Of a DNA stretch of 64,000 bases, positions 17,431-27,025 are shown one piece after another. The DNA lies in assembly GCF_900100085.1 (NCBI RefSeq), contig NZ_FNEJ01000012.1, forward strand, positions 62,001 through 126,000, written 5' to 3'. The DNA is from Salipiger marinus (lineage in GTDB: Bacteria > Pseudomonadota > Alphaproteobacteria > Rhodobacterales > Rhodobacteraceae). The position numbers were made by a program, and so were the translations under genes. The notes below the pieces were generated by a model. The model had not been told where the DNA came from. It did no database searches and saw only the letters and a list, made by a program, of their open reading frames with translations. The stretch's first letter is position 1. Each line of letters opens with the position of its first letter.

Positions 17431-19178
17431 CAGTGGCTGTCCTTGCCCACGTCATTGCCCCGGCAGCCGCGCAGGAAATCCAGATCCGCGCCGGTATCGG
17501 CGCCCGACACATGCGCCTGATGCAGCCACGCATAGCCGCTGGCGGGCAGGTCATGCGACGGCGCCCATGCCGCCAGCCTTTCGGCCAGCTCTGCCTCGGG
17601 GATGTCCAGATGCAGGCGGCGGTTCGGCACGTCGACCTCGATCATGTCGCCGGTGCGGACCACGGCCAGCGGCCCCCCGGCGGCAGCCTCGGGCGAGGTG
17701 TGCAGGATCACCGTGCCATAGGCGGTGCCGGACATGCGCGCGTCGGAAATGCGCACCATGTCGGTGATGCCCTTGCGCAGCACCTTGGGCGGCAGGCCCA
17801 TATTGCCGACCTCGGCCATGCCGGGATAGCCCTTCGGCCCGCAGTTCTTCAGCACCATGACGCAGGTCTCGTCGATCTCCAGCGCCTCGTCGTCGATCTT
17901 GGCCTTGTAGTCGTCGATATCCTCGAACACCACGGCGCGGCCGCGATGGGTCAAAAGGTGCGGCGAGGCGGCGGAGGGTTTCAGCACCGCGCCCTTGGGC
18001 GCCAGATTGCCCTTCAGCACGGCGATGCCGCCCTGCGGGGTCAGCGCGCGGTCCAGCGGCAGGATCACGTCTTCGTTGTGGTTGACCACATCCTTGACCT
18101 CGTCCCAGATGGTCTGGCCCGACACGGTCAGCGCGTCCTTGTGCAGCTGCCCGCCCTCGCCCAGCCGTTTCAGCACGACGGGCAGGCCCCCGGCGTAGAA
18201 GAATTCTTCCATCAGGTATTTGCCCGAGGGCATCAGGTTGACGATGGTCGCCACGTCGCGGCCGCAGCGGTCCCAGTCTTCCAGCGTGATGTCGACGCCG
18301 ACGCGCCCCGCAAGGGCCAGCAGGTGGATCACCGCATTGGTGGATCCGCCGATGGCGCCATTGGTGCGGATGGCGTTTTCGAACGCCTCCTTGGTCAGGA
18401 TGTCGGAGGGTTTCAGATCGTCCTTGACCATCTGCACGATGCGCCGCCCCGACAGCTGCGCCATGACGCGGCGGCGGCTGTCCACCGCCGGGATCGCGGC
18501 ATTGCCCGACAGCGCCATCCCCAGCGCCTCCGCCATGGAGGCCATCGAGGACGCGGTGCCCATGGTGTTGCAGGTGCCCGAGGAGCGCGACATGGACTGT
18601 TCCGCGTCAAGGAATTCGTCCTGAGTCATCTCTCCGGCTTTGACCATCTCCGAGAATTTCCACAGATGCGTGCCGGATCCGACCCGCTCGCCCTGGAAAT
18701 AGCCGTTGAGCATCGGCCCGCCGGTCACCACGATGGAGGGCACGTCGCAAGAGGCGGCGGCCATCATCAGCGACGGCGTGGTCTTGTCGCAGCCGACCAG
18801 CAGCACGGCGCCGTCGATGGGCTGGCCGCGCAGCTGTTCCTCGATGCTGAGCGCGGCAAGGTTGCGGAACATCATCGCCGTGGGGCGGAAGGTGTTTTCC
18901 GAGGCGCTGAACACCGGCACCTCGACGGGGAAACCGCCCGCCTCCCAGACGCCCGCCTTCACCTTTTCGGCCAGTTCGCGCAGATGGCCGTTGCAGGGGG
19001 TCAGATCCGACCAGGTGTTCAGGATGCCGATGATCGGGCGCCCGTCGAACAGGTCATGCGGATAGCCCTGATTTTTCAGCCAGCCCCGGTGATAGATCGT
19101 GTCGCGCGAGGTGCCGGAATACCAGTGCGTGGACCGCAGCTTGCGCGGCCATGGGGCGGGGGTGAAGGTCTTGGACAT
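17430..19178 (-). CDS. IlvD/Edd family aldonate dehydratase, probable L-arabonate dehydratase
   Basis: 582 aa iron-sulfur/Mg dehydratase that turns an aldonate (arabonate, perhaps galactonate or fuconate) into a 2-keto-3-deoxy acid. Cluster cysteines are in DLTPCNGHL, LLVGCDKTTPS and SGTCNTMGTASSM. The N-terminus YSGTSRDTIYHRGWLKNQG and the ending PEAELAERLAAW are typical of the sugar-acid branch and differ from branched-chain IlvD. With the neighbouring dehydrogenase and lactonase it forms the first three steps of the non-phosphorylative route. The 2-keto-3-deoxy acid aldolase or dehydratase is not in the window. Confidence 0.88.
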   Translation of the reverse strand: MSKTFTPAPWPRKLRSTHWYSGTSRDTIYHRGWLKNQGYPHDLFDGRPIIGILNTWSDLTPCNGHLRELAEKVKAGVWEAGGFPVEVPVFSASENTFRPTAMMFRNLAALSIEEQLRGQPIDGAVLLVGCDKTTPSLMMAAASCDVPSIVVTGGPMLNGYFQGERVGSGTHLWKFSEMVKAGEMTQDEFLDAEQSMSRSSGTCNTMGTASSMASMAEALGMALSGNAAIPAVDSRRRVMAQLSGRRIVQMVKDDLKPSDILTKEAFENAIRTNGAIGGSTNAVIHLLALAGRVGVDITLEDWDRCGRDVATIVNLMPSGKYLMEEFFYAGGLPVVLKRLGEGGQLHKDALTVSGQTIWDEVKDVVNHNEDVILPLDRALTPQGGIAVLKGNLAPKGAVLKPSAASPHLLTHRGRAVVFEDIDDYKAKIDDEALEIDETCVMVLKNCGPKGYPGMAEVGNMGLPPKVLRKGITDMVRISDARMSGTAYGTVILHTSPEAAAGGPLAVVRTGDMIEVDVPNRRLHLDIPEAELAERLAAWAPSHDLPASGYAWLHQAHVSGADTGADLDFLRGCRGNDVGKDSH

Positions 19179-19199
19179 GGGTGCTCCGGTAAGGAGGGA

Positions 19200-19217
19200 C
19201 CGGGACAGGAGTCCCGG
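19200..19217 (-). promoter_or_regulatory. Hairpin between mmsB and the dehydratase gene
   Basis: Seven-bp stem CCGGGAC/GTCCCGG with a 4-base loop in the 63-base gap. It could separate transport from catabolic gene expression. Confidence 0.4.
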
Positions 19218-19241
19218 CCCGTGAGATCGGGCAGGCGGGGG

Positions 19242-20480
19242 TCAGCCCTGCTTCTGCCGGTTGTAGACGTCGAAGATCACGGCGGCGAGCAGCACCAGCC
19301 CCTTGATCATCTGCTGGTAATCGATGCCGATGCCCATGATCGACATGCCGTTGTTCATCACGCCCATGATGAAGGCGCCGACCACGGCCCCCACGATCTT
19401 GCCAGAGCCGCCGGACATGGAGGCCCCGCCGATGAACACCGCCGCGATCACGTCCAGCTCCATGCCGAAGCCCGCCTTGGGGGTCGCGGTGTTGAGCCGC
19501 GCGGCAAAGACCAGACCGGCCAGCGCCGCCAGCACGCCCATGTTGACGAAGGCAAGGAAGGTCAGCCGTTCGGTCTTGATCCCCGACAGCTTCGCCGCCT
19601 TGCGGTTGCCGCCAAGCGCGTAGATGCGGCGCCCGATCACGGTTTTCTGCGTGACGAAGGCATAGATGATGATGAGCACGCCCATGGTGACCAGCACGTT
19701 GGGCAGGCCGCGGAAGGTGGCGATCTTGTAGCTGAGAAACAGCAGCGCCCCCAGCACGATGATGTTGCGCACCCAGAAGAAATTGATGGGCTCGCCTTCG
19801 ATGCCATAGGCCTTGTCGCGGGCGCGTTCGCGCAGCCCCAGCCAGACGATGACGGTGGCCACGATCACGCCCAGCCCCATGGCCAGCACGTTGAAATTGC
19901 GCACGCCGAACAGCTCTGCCAGACCCGCCGTCGCCTCGCGCGGCAGGATGTCGGGCACGAAACCGGTGGACAGCAGCTGGAATTCCGCCGGGAACGGCCC
20001 CACCGACTGGCCCTGCAGCAGCAGCAGGGAGGCGCCGCGGAACACCAGCATCCCCGCCAGCGTCACGATGAAGGACGGGATCGCCCAATAGGCCACCCAG
20101 TAGCCCTGCGCCGCGCCGATCAGCCCGCCCAGCACCAGCGAGGCGAAGATGGTCACCGAAATCGGCATGTCCCATTCCACCACCATGACGGCGGCAAAGG
20201 CCCCGATGAAGCCCAGGACCGAGCCCACCGACAGGTCGATATTGCCCGACACGATGACGATGAGCATCCCCAGCGCCATGATGATGATGTAGCTGTTCTG
20301 CAGGAACAGGTTGGTGATGTTCACCGGGCGCAGCAGCGTGCCGCCGGTGACCACCTGAAAGAACGCCATGATCGCGATCAGCGCGAACAGCAGCCCGTAT
20401 TCGCGCATGTGGCGCCGCAGATAGGAGCGCAGGCCCTGCGGCTCTGCCTGTCCCGTGCCCTCTGCCGTGTGCATGGTCAT
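19242..20480 (-). CDS. mmsB: Multiple-monosaccharide ABC transporter permease MmsB (GguB)
   Basis: 412 aa inner-membrane permease of the XylH/RbsC family with about 10-12 hydrophobic segments. It includes IVIVSGNIDLSVGSVLGFIG (the conserved GxxDLSVG) near residue 85 and AVFIGGASMSGGSGKIVGAVVGA near 345. The two long insertions match the MmsB/GguB subfamily that pairs with ChvE. It is downstream of mmsA by 13 bases and upstream of the aldonate dehydratase, linking uptake to catabolism. Confidence 0.9.
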   Translation of the reverse strand: MTMHTAEGTGQAEPQGLRSYLRRHMREYGLLFALIAIMAFFQVVTGGTLLRPVNITNLFLQNSYIIIMALGMLIVIVSGNIDLSVGSVLGFIGAFAAVMVVEWDMPISVTIFASLVLGGLIGAAQGYWVAYWAIPSFIVTLAGMLVFRGASLLLLQGQSVGPFPAEFQLLSTGFVPDILPREATAGLAELFGVRNFNVLAMGLGVIVATVIVWLGLRERARDKAYGIEGEPINFFWVRNIIVLGALLFLSYKIATFRGLPNVLVTMGVLIIIYAFVTQKTVIGRRIYALGGNRKAAKLSGIKTERLTFLAFVNMGVLAALAGLVFAARLNTATPKAGFGMELDVIAAVFIGGASMSGGSGKIVGAVVGAFIMGVMNNGMSIMGIGIDYQQMIKGLVLLAAVIFDVYNRQKQG

Positions 20481-20493
20481 AACCCTGCTCTCC

Positions 20494-22011
20494 TTATTCC
20501 GACACGATGAGCGACATGATCCGCTCCTGGCTGGCCTCGGCGGCGGAAAGCTCGCCCACGAAGGCCCCTTCGTTCATCACATAAATGCGGTCGCACATGC
20601 CCAAGAGTTCGGGCATCTCCGACGAGATCATCACCACCGCCTTGCCCTGTGCGGAAAGGTCGTTGATGATGGAATAGATTTCGTATTTCGCGCCCACGTC
20701 GATGCCGCGCGTGGGTTCGTCAAGGATCAGCACCTCGGGGCTGGTGAACAGCCACTTGGCCAGCACCACCTTCTGCTGGTTGCCCCCCGACAGGTTGCCC
20801 ACCTCCTGCATCACCGAGGGCGTGCGCGTGGCCAGCGCCCGGCGGTAGCGTTCGGCCACCTCGGTCTCCTCGGCCTCGTTCAGCACGCCGCGCGCCGACA
20901 CGCCGTCCAGATGCGCCAGCGTGGTGTTGAAACGGATGGTCTCGTCAAGGATCAGGCCCAGCGTCTTGCGGTCCTCGGTCACATAGGCAAGCCCGGACTT
21001 GATGGCGCGGTCCACCTTGGACACGTCCACCGGCTGGCCATGCAGCCGCACCTCGCCCGAGATGCCGCGCCCCCAGCTTTGCCCGAAGATCGACATCGCC
21101 AGTTCGGTGCGCCCCGAGCCCATGAGCCCGGCGATGCCCACCACCTCGCCCGCGCGGACGTTGAAGGAAATGTCGTGGATCACCTGCCGTTCGGCATGTT
21201 CGGGGTGCCAGACGTTCCAGTCCGCCACTTCCAGCACCGTTTCCCCCGCATGGCGGGGCCGGTCGGGATAGCGCTGCGACATGTCGCGCCCCACCATGTC
21301 GCGCACGATCTGGTCTTCTTCCAGACCCTGCGCCGCATCCAGCCGCGACACCGCCATGCCGTCCCGGATGACGGTCACGGTATCGGCGACATAGCGGACC
21401 TCGTTCAGCTTGTGGCTGATGATGATGCAGGTGACGCCCTGCGCCTTCAGCTCCAGCATCAGATCCAAGAGCTTGCGGCTGTCGTTTTCCTGCAAGGCCG
21501 CGGTCGGCTCGTCGAGGATCAGCAGCTTCACGTCCTTGGACAGCGCCTTGGCGATTTCCACCAGCTGCTGCTTGCCGACGCCGATGCTGTCGACCAGCGT
21601 GCCGGGCGCGTCGCGCAGCCCGACCTTGGCCAGAAGCTCCTCGGTGCGGCGGAAGGTTTCCTGCCACTGGATGACGCCGCCGGTCTGGCGTTCGTTGCCC
21701 AGAAAGATGTTCTCGGCGATGGACAGCTGCGGGACCAGCGCCAGTTCCTGATGGATGATGACGATGCCGCGATCCTCGCTGTCGCGCAGGGTGCGGAACT
21801 GCGCCAGCGCGCCGTCATAATGGATTTCGCCGTCATAGCTGCCTGCGGGATAGACCCCCGACAGCACCTTCATCAGCGTGGATTTTCCGGCGCCATTCTC
21901 GCCGCAGATGGCGTGGATTTCGCCCTTGCGGACCGAGAGATTCACCCGGTCCAGCGCCTTCACCCCGGGAAACTCCTTGGTGATCTCGCGCATTTCCAGA
22001 AGCAGCGTCAT
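20494..22011 (-). CDS. mmsA: Multiple-monosaccharide ABC transporter ATPase MmsA (GguA)
   Basis: 505 aa with two ABC domains, as in sugar importers of the XylG/RbsA type. Domain 1 has Walker [10 protein letters not shown] (near residue 39), signature [13 protein letters not shown] and Walker [12 protein letters not shown]. Domain 2 has the usual degenerate P-loop [10 protein letters not shown], signature [15 protein letters not shown] and [13 protein letters not shown]. The protein energises sugar import through MmsB. It follows chvE, with a hairpin in the 76-base gap. Confidence 0.92.
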   Translation of the reverse strand: MTLLLEMREITKEFPGVKALDRVNLSVRKGEIHAICGENGAGKSTLMKVLSGVYPAGSYDGEIHYDGALAQFRTLRDSEDRGIVIIHQELALVPQLSIAENIFLGNERQTGGVIQWQETFRRTEELLAKVGLRDAPGTLVDSIGVGKQQLVEIAKALSKDVKLLILDEPTAALQENDSRKLLDLMLELKAQGVTCIIISHKLNEVRYVADTVTVIRDGMAVSRLDAAQGLEEDQIVRDMVGRDMSQRYPDRPRHAGETVLEVADWNVWHPEHAERQVIHDISFNVRAGEVVGIAGLMGSGRTELAMSIFGQSWGRGISGEVRLHGQPVDVSKVDRAIKSGLAYVTEDRKTLGLILDETIRFNTTLAHLDGVSARGVLNEAEETEVAERYRRALATRTPSVMQEVGNLSGGNQQKVVLAKWLFTSPEVLILDEPTRGIDVGAKYEIYSIINDLSAQGKAVVMISSEMPELLGMCDRIYVMNEGAFVGELSAAEASQERIMSLIVSE

Positions 22012-22057
22012 GGGGTTGCCTGTCCTTGCGCCCCGGACCCGCGCCGGGGATGGGGGA

Positions 22058-22078
22058 CTCCGCCCGCAAGGGGCGGAG
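22058..22078 (-). promoter_or_regulatory. Hairpin between chvE and mmsA
   Basis: Eight-bp stem CTCCGCCC/GGGCGGAG (22058-22065, 22071-22078) with 5-base loop, 9 bases after the chvE stop. Fits partial termination or RNA protection giving excess binding protein. Confidence 0.5.
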
Positions 22079-22087
22079 CCTTTGGGA

Positions 22088-23152
22088 TCACTTGATCTGG
22101 TCTTCGGTGTAATAGCCCGAGCCGATCAGACGCTCTTCCCAGTTCGACGCGTCGACGGGCAGCGGCTCCAGCAGGTAGGAGGGCACGACCTTGACGCCGT
22201 TGTCATAGGTGGTGGTGTCGTTGACTTCGGGCTCGGAGCCTTCCATCACCGCGTTGACCATGCCCACGGTGACGCGGGCCAGTTCGCGGGTGTCCTTGAA
22301 GATCGTCGAATACTGCTCGCCGGCAAGGATCGACTTCACGGACTGCACTTCGGCATCCTGACCGGTGACGATGGGCATCGCCAGATCGCCGGAGCCATAG
22401 CCCACGCCCTTGAGCGAGGAGAGGATCCCGATGGACAGGCCGTCATAGGGGGCGAGCACGCCGTGCACGTCCTTGTCGGTGTAGTTGGCGGACAGGATGT
22501 TGTCCATCCGCGCCTGAGCCACGGCGCCGTCCCAGCGCAGCGTGCCGACCTTGTCCATGCCCATCTGGCCGGACTGCACCACGATGTCGCCCGCGTCGAT
22601 CAGCGGCTGCAGCACGGACATGGCGCCATCATAGAAGAAATAGGCGTTGTTGTCGTCCGGGCTGCCGCCGAACAGTTCCACGTTCCACGGCTTGCTGTCG
22701 GGGAAGCGCGATTCCAGACCCTCGACCAGCGAGGTGGCCTGCAGCACGCCGACCTTGAAGTTGTCGAAGGTGGCGTAATAGTCCACATCGCCGCTGTCGC
22801 GGATCAGCCGGTCATAGGCCACGATGCGCACGCCGGAGGCGGCGGCATTGGCCAGCGCGTTCGACAGGGTGGTGCCGTCGATGGCGGCGATCACCAGCAC
22901 GTCGACGCCCTTGGTCACCATGTTCTCGATCTGCGCGAGCTGGTTGGGGATGTCATCCTCGGCATATTGCAGATCGGTGGCATAGCCCGCTTCTTCAAGC
23001 TGCTTGACCATGTTGTTGCCGTCGTCGATCCAGCGCGCCGAGCTTTTGGTCGGCATGGCGATGCCCACGGTGCCCTTGTCCTGCGCGAAGGCCGGAGCGG
23101 AGATCGCAGCAAGGCTGACCGCGAGCGCGCCCGCGAGTTTCTTCAGTTTCAT
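22088..23152 (-). CDS. chvE: Periplasmic multiple-sugar-binding protein ChvE
   Basis: 354 aa, type I periplasmic binding fold. Signal peptide to about residue 23 (ISAPAFA-Q). The mature protein begins with [27 protein letters not shown] and contains [30 protein letters not shown]-like cleft residues, [21 protein letters not shown] and [13 protein letters not shown], as in ChvE/MmsE. It binds galactose, arabinose, glucose and related sugars in characterised relatives. First gene of the seven-gene sugar operon, divergent from the GbpR-type regulator. Confidence 0.92.
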   Translation of the reverse strand: MKLKKLAGALAVSLAAISAPAFAQDKGTVGIAMPTKSSARWIDDGNNMVKQLEEAGYATDLQYAEDDIPNQLAQIENMVTKGVDVLVIAAIDGTTLSNALANAAASGVRIVAYDRLIRDSGDVDYYATFDNFKVGVLQATSLVEGLESRFPDSKPWNVELFGGSPDDNNAYFFYDGAMSVLQPLIDAGDIVVQSGQMGMDKVGTLRWDGAVAQARMDNILSANYTDKDVHGVLAPYDGLSIGILSSLKGVGYGSGDLAMPIVTGQDAEVQSVKSILAGEQYSTIFKDTRELARVTVGMVNAVMEGSEPEVNDTTTYDNGVKVVPSYLLEPLPVDASNWEERLIGSGYYTEDQIK

Positions 23153-23279
23153 CGGTATCCTCCCTAGGGGCCGCCCTCACGGCCCGAGACTCCCTGACGG
23201 GGTGACGCCGTTTTAGCCTTGCGCGACATACCGACCAAATACCAATATCGGCAATCTGTATAACAGAAAGGATATGCAC

Positions 23280-24209
23280 ATGGCGGGATCGCTGACCGAC
23301 CTCCGGCCCGCGCAGGCGCGGCTGATCGCGGCCATCGCCGATCACGGGCAGCTGCAGGTGGCGGCCTCGCTCTGCCGGATGACCCAGCCTGCCGCGTCGC
23401 GGCTGCTGACCGATCTGGAACGCCAGCTTGGCACCAAGCTGTTCCAGCGCACGCCCAAGGGGATGGAGCCCACGCCCGCGGGCGCCCTGCTGGCCCGGCA
23501 CGCGCGGCGGCTGCAGCACGATCTGGCGCGGCTTGCCGATGATTTCACCGACCTGCGCACCGGGCGCGGCGGCGTGGTGCGGGTGGGGGCGGTGACCGGC
23601 CCCGCGCTGGGGCAGCTGGTGCCTGCGGTGCAGCAGCTCAAGACGCAGACGCCCTCGGTCGACGTGTCGATCGAGGTGGCGCCCTCGCTGACGCTGGTGC
23701 AGGCGCTGGACCGGGGGGAGCTGGATTTTGTGCTGGCCCGGCTGCCGCCGCAGATGGACGAACAGGATTTTGTCGTGGAACCCGCCCGCGACGAGATCGT
23801 GCAGCTGCTGGTGCGGGCCAGCCATCCGCTGCTGGACCGGGGTCCGGTGGGCATGGCGGCGCTGCGCGACATGCGCTGGATCCTGCAGGTGCGCGGCGCG
23901 CCGATCCGCAACGCCATCGACACCGCCTTTCACGATGCGGGGCTGGCAGCGCCGCAGGACGTGATTTCCACCTCCTCGCTGCTGGCGATCATCGCGCTGC
24001 TGAAAGACAGCGACGCCGTGGCGCCCATGTCCAAGGAGGTGATCGACCTGATGCTGGAACCGCCCGTCTCTGCCGATCTGCGGCGGCTGGAACTGGACCG
24101 GCTGCTGACCGTGGCGCCCTATCTCATCATGCAGGCGCGCGGGCGGGTGCTGCCGCGCGCCGCCGAACGGCTGCTGCTGCTGGTGCAGGCCAGCATCCGC
24201 CAGATGTGA
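23280..24209 (+). CDS. gbpR: LysR family regulator of the GbpR type (sugar locus)
   Basis: About 309 aa. An N-terminal winged helix (LRPAQARLIAAIADHGQLQVAASLCRMTQPAASRLLTDLERQLGTKLF) precedes a LysR effector domain (GVVRVGAVTGPALGQLVPAVQQL). The start at 23280 was chosen because AAAGGA ends 7 bases before it; an ATG at 23274 overlaps the ribosome site too closely. Divergent from chvE with 127 bases between them, the arrangement of gbpR-chvE in Agrobacterium and Azospirillum, where it activates chvE in response to sugars. The same role is inferred here. Ends 3 bases before the convergent RTX gene. Confidence 0.85.
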   Translation: MAGSLTDLRPAQARLIAAIADHGQLQVAASLCRMTQPAASRLLTDLERQLGTKLFQRTPKGMEPTPAGALLARHARRLQHDLARLADDFTDLRTGRGGVVRVGAVTGPALGQLVPAVQQLKTQTPSVDVSIEVAPSLTLVQALDRGELDFVLARLPPQMDEQDFVVEPARDEIVQLLVRASHPLLDRGPVGMAALRDMRWILQVRGAPIRNAIDTAFHDAGLAAPQDVISTSSLLAIIALLKDSDAVAPMSKEVIDLMLEPPVSADLRRLELDRLLTVAPYLIMQARGRVLPRAAERLLLLVQASIRQM

Positions 24210-24212
24210 GGG

Positions 24213-26933
24213 TCAGAAGATCTCGATATCCGCCGCCGTCACCTGCGCGTTCTGCTCGAACGTCGCGACCAGAATCTGGTCGGCGGCCCCGGTGCCATCG
24301 GCATCGAACCAGAGCTGCCCCGAGGCGCGGTCAAAGATGAAGCGGTCATCGTCCTCCTGCGCCCGGGGTCCGGCCACGAACAGATCCGCGTCCAGCAGCC
24401 CCGCCGCCAGCCCGCCAAAGAGCGCGCCCTTCATCTTCAGAAGATCGCCCTCGTTCGCCTCGTTCACGTTGAAATCGATGATGCGGTCGACATTGCCCGC
24501 CCCCGGCGCGCGGTCGAAAACGAAACTGTCGGCGCCGCCCTGCCCGTTGAGCGTATCGCGCCCCTCGCGCCCGGCAAGGGTGTTGGCAAAGGGCGTGCCG
24601 ACAATGGTGTTGGCAAGCCCGTTGCCGATGCCGTTGACCGCCACCACATCGCCCGCCGAGCTGCGCACCACCTGCAGGAACAGGTTTTCCACATTCGCCT
24701 CCAGCGCGTGAGAGCGGAAGGCGCGCACGGTGTCGATGCCCTCACCGGCCAGTTCCACCGCCGTGTCGCCGGGGGCGCGGATGAAATAGGTGTCGTTGCC
24801 CAAGCCCCCCACCAGCGTGTCGACGCCGCGCCCGCCATCCAGCAGGTTGTCCATGGCATTGCCGGTGATCACATTGGCCAGCGCATTGCCCGCGCCCAGC
24901 ACCGCCTCTCCGGTCAGGGTCAGGTTTTCCACCCGCACCGCGTCCAGCCGGAAATCGATGCTGGCCTCGATCGTGTCGGTGCCGGTGGCGCCGCGGCCTT
25001 CCCGCACCTGATCGCCGATGTGATCGACGCGGTAAAGATCGCCGCCATCGCCGCCCACCAGCACATCCGCCCCCGCGCCGCCATCCAGCGTGTCGGCCCC
25101 GGCGGACCCCACCAGCGTGTCGTCAAACTCCGTGCCCTCCAGCCCCTCGAAGCCCGACAGATGCAGCAGGCCGGTGGCTTCGGCGGTCGGCTGCTGCGCC
25201 GTGCCCTGCGGGGTCAGCGACAGGCTGACCGCCGCACCATACCCCGCCAGCGACAGCGTGTCGGCGCCCGTGCCCCCCAGCAGCACCATGCGCGCGGCGG
25301 CATCGATGGGCGCCAGCGTCACGCGGTCATCCCCCTCGCCCAGCGACAGGCTGCCCAGACCCCGCGCGCCCAGGCTCACCACATCGTCGCCGCCGCCCAG
25401 CTGGACCGCCCCCGCGCCCCCCGTCAGCACCAGCGTGGTGCTGGCGCGGCCCGTGACCTGCAGGCTGCCGACATAGCCTGTGGCGGCGATGTCCTGCACC
25501 GTGCCGTCGCCCGACAGGGTGATCTGCTGCGCCCCGCCCGCCCCAAGGCGCAGCGTGTTGTTGCCCAGATAGGAGTAGACGGATTCGACATTGCCGCCCG
25601 CCGTGGTCAGCACATTGTCGCCCTGCCCCAGCTTCAGCATGAAGATCCGCGCGGTGCCGCCCAGCACCACCGTGTCATCGCCATCGCCCATCTGCAGGCT
25701 GTTGATGCGCGCAGCGCCCCCCAGCGTGACCGAATTGCCGCCATGGCCCAGCTGTGCGGTGTCGATCCACGCATCGTCGCGCAGCGCCAGCACCGCCCCG
25801 CCCCATGTGGTCAGGCCCGACAGGCTGGCCTGCGCCGTCAGGGTCACGCTGTCGCGCCCGTCGCCCAGATCGGCGCTGCCCACATAAGACGCGCCCTCCA
25901 GCAGCAGGGTGTCGGCGCCGCCATAGCTCAGCACCTGATTGACCTGCGCGCTGTCCGACAGGTGCAGGCTGTTGTCCCCCTCTCCCAGCTGCAGGCTCTG
26001 GCTGCGGCCGGTGCCGGTATAGCGCGCGGTATCATCGCCGCCAAAGGCGGTGACCGACCAGACAAAGCTGCCCGCTGCCACCTCCAGCAGGTTGTCGCCG
26101 CCGCCAAGCTGCGCGGCATTGGCGCTGCCGCCGCTGCGGATCTGCAGCGTGTCGTCGCCCTCTCCCAGCCCCAGCTGGTCGACAAAGCCGCCCGCCACCA
26201 CCACCCGGTCGCGCCCGCCGCCCAAGGCCACCGCCCCGGCAGAGGCGCCCGCCGCCACCGTCACCACGCTGTCGCCCGCGCCGCTGACCGAGGCGGCAAA
26301 CCCCGCCATCACCGCCAGCGTATCGCTGCCGGTGCCAAGGCTGACGCTTTGCGCGCCCGCGTTCAGCGTGACCGTGTCATCGCCATCGCCGGTGACCAGC
26401 GCGCCCAGAAAGCCGCTGCCGCCGATATAGGTGTTGTCGCCTTGCCCCATGCGGACCGAGCCCAGAAACCCCGCCCCGCCGCGCAGCAGGTCATCGCCAG
26501 CGCCAAGGCTGACCGACCCGACGCTGCCCGCGCCGGTGGTGATGTCATGATTGCCGTCGAACAGGTCGATGGCGCTGACCGGCTGGTCGCCGGTGCGCAG
26601 CGTCACGTCGCGGTCGCCGCCGGTGATGAACCGCACCTGCGTGGCCTTCAGCGTGATGTCCTGCGCGGCGCCGCCCAGATCCAGCGTGGTGATGCGCCGC
26701 GTGCCGCTGGCACTGTCGGTCAGCGTGACGCGGGTCTGCGGTTCGGCATCGGTGCGCAGGCGCAGCAGCCCGATATCCCAGTCGCCGGTCAGATCCAGCG
26801 TCACGCGGTAGGACGCATCGCCCAGAAACCCCGCCAGCGACAGCGCGTCGATATTGCCCGCCGTCCAGGGCGTGGTGGTGCCAAAAGCGCTGACCGGAGT
26901 GACGCCGTCCAGCGCAAGAGTTGCCGTGGCCAT
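24213..26933 (-). CDS. Large RTX-type calcium-binding protein 1, predicted type I secreted
   Basis: 906 aa, no cysteine and no Sec signal peptide, acidic and Gly/Asp-rich. Residues about 126-540 are about 20 tandem units of 19-20 residues, each with a G-x-G-D-D/N turn followed by two short strands, unlike the usual nonapeptide RTX ladder. Residues about 600-720 hold two classic RTX blocks (SAGADTLDGGAGADVLVGG and NAMDNLLDGGRGVDTLVGG). The C-terminus (about 770-906) with REGRDTLNGQGGADSFVF and GNVDRIIDF resembles the M10 peptidase/serralysin C-terminal secretion module. No catalytic domain seen. It shares its last 300 residues with the next gene. The T1SS at 55958-59022 could export both. Confidence 0.75.
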   Translation of the reverse strand: MATATLALDGVTPVSAFGTTTPWTAGNIDALSLAGFLGDASYRVTLDLTGDWDIGLLRLRTDAEPQTRVTLTDSASGTRRITTLDLGGAAQDITLKATQVRFITGGDRDVTLRTGDQPVSAIDLFDGNHDITTGAGSVGSVSLGAGDDLLRGGAGFLGSVRMGQGDNTYIGGSGFLGALVTGDGDDTVTLNAGAQSVSLGTGSDTLAVMAGFAASVSGAGDSVVTVAAGASAGAVALGGGRDRVVVAGGFVDQLGLGEGDDTLQIRSGGSANAAQLGGGDNLLEVAAGSFVWSVTAFGGDDTARYTGTGRSQSLQLGEGDNSLHLSDSAQVNQVLSYGGADTLLLEGASYVGSADLGDGRDSVTLTAQASLSGLTTWGGAVLALRDDAWIDTAQLGHGGNSVTLGGAARINSLQMGDGDDTVVLGGTARIFMLKLGQGDNVLTTAGGNVESVYSYLGNNTLRLGAGGAQQITLSGDGTVQDIAATGYVGSLQVTGRASTTLVLTGGAGAVQLGGGDDVVSLGARGLGSLSLGEGDDRVTLAPIDAAARMVLLGGTGADTLSLAGYGAAVSLSLTPQGTAQQPTAEATGLLHLSGFEGLEGTEFDDTLVGSAGADTLDGGAGADVLVGGDGGDLYRVDHIGDQVREGRGATGTDTIEASIDFRLDAVRVENLTLTGEAVLGAGNALANVITGNAMDNLLDGGRGVDTLVGGLGNDTYFIRAPGDTAVELAGEGIDTVRAFRSHALEANVENLFLQVVRSSAGDVVAVNGIGNGLANTIVGTPFANTLAGREGRDTLNGQGGADSFVFDRAPGAGNVDRIIDFNVNEANEGDLLKMKGALFGGLAAGLLDADLFVAGPRAQEDDDRFIFDRASGQLWFDADGTGAADQILVATFEQNAQVTAADIEIF
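25314..26558 (-). repeat. About 20 tandem 19-20-residue solenoid repeats inside RTX protein 1
   Basis: Protein-level repeats with pattern LGxGDDxLxVxxGGxxxxV. Individual units diverge a good deal at the DNA level. The once-per-unit GDD/GDN turn suggests a calcium-stabilised beta-solenoid with one turn per unit. Confidence 0.65.
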
Positions 26934-27025
26934 GTGGTCCGTCTCCCGCAGGGTGCCGGGGCTGCCTGCCCCTGCGGGGATAATGCCCGGATTTTCCAGA
27001 CATTCGAGCCCCTATCGACGGGGCG

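Noticed and set aside
17433-20510. Very long open frame on the plus strand opposite the dehydratase and mmsB genes (over 1000 codons)
   Set aside because: Its translation is rich in His, Arg, Gln and Asp-Gly runs with no domain, as expected for the mirror of high-GC genes; the minus-strand genes have clear families and ribosome sites.
23205-23279. Possible LysR-type T-N11-A site (ACCGA...TCGGC) between chvE and the GbpR-type gene
   Set aside because: Only four paired bases on each side; too weak to claim though an operator must lie in this gap.
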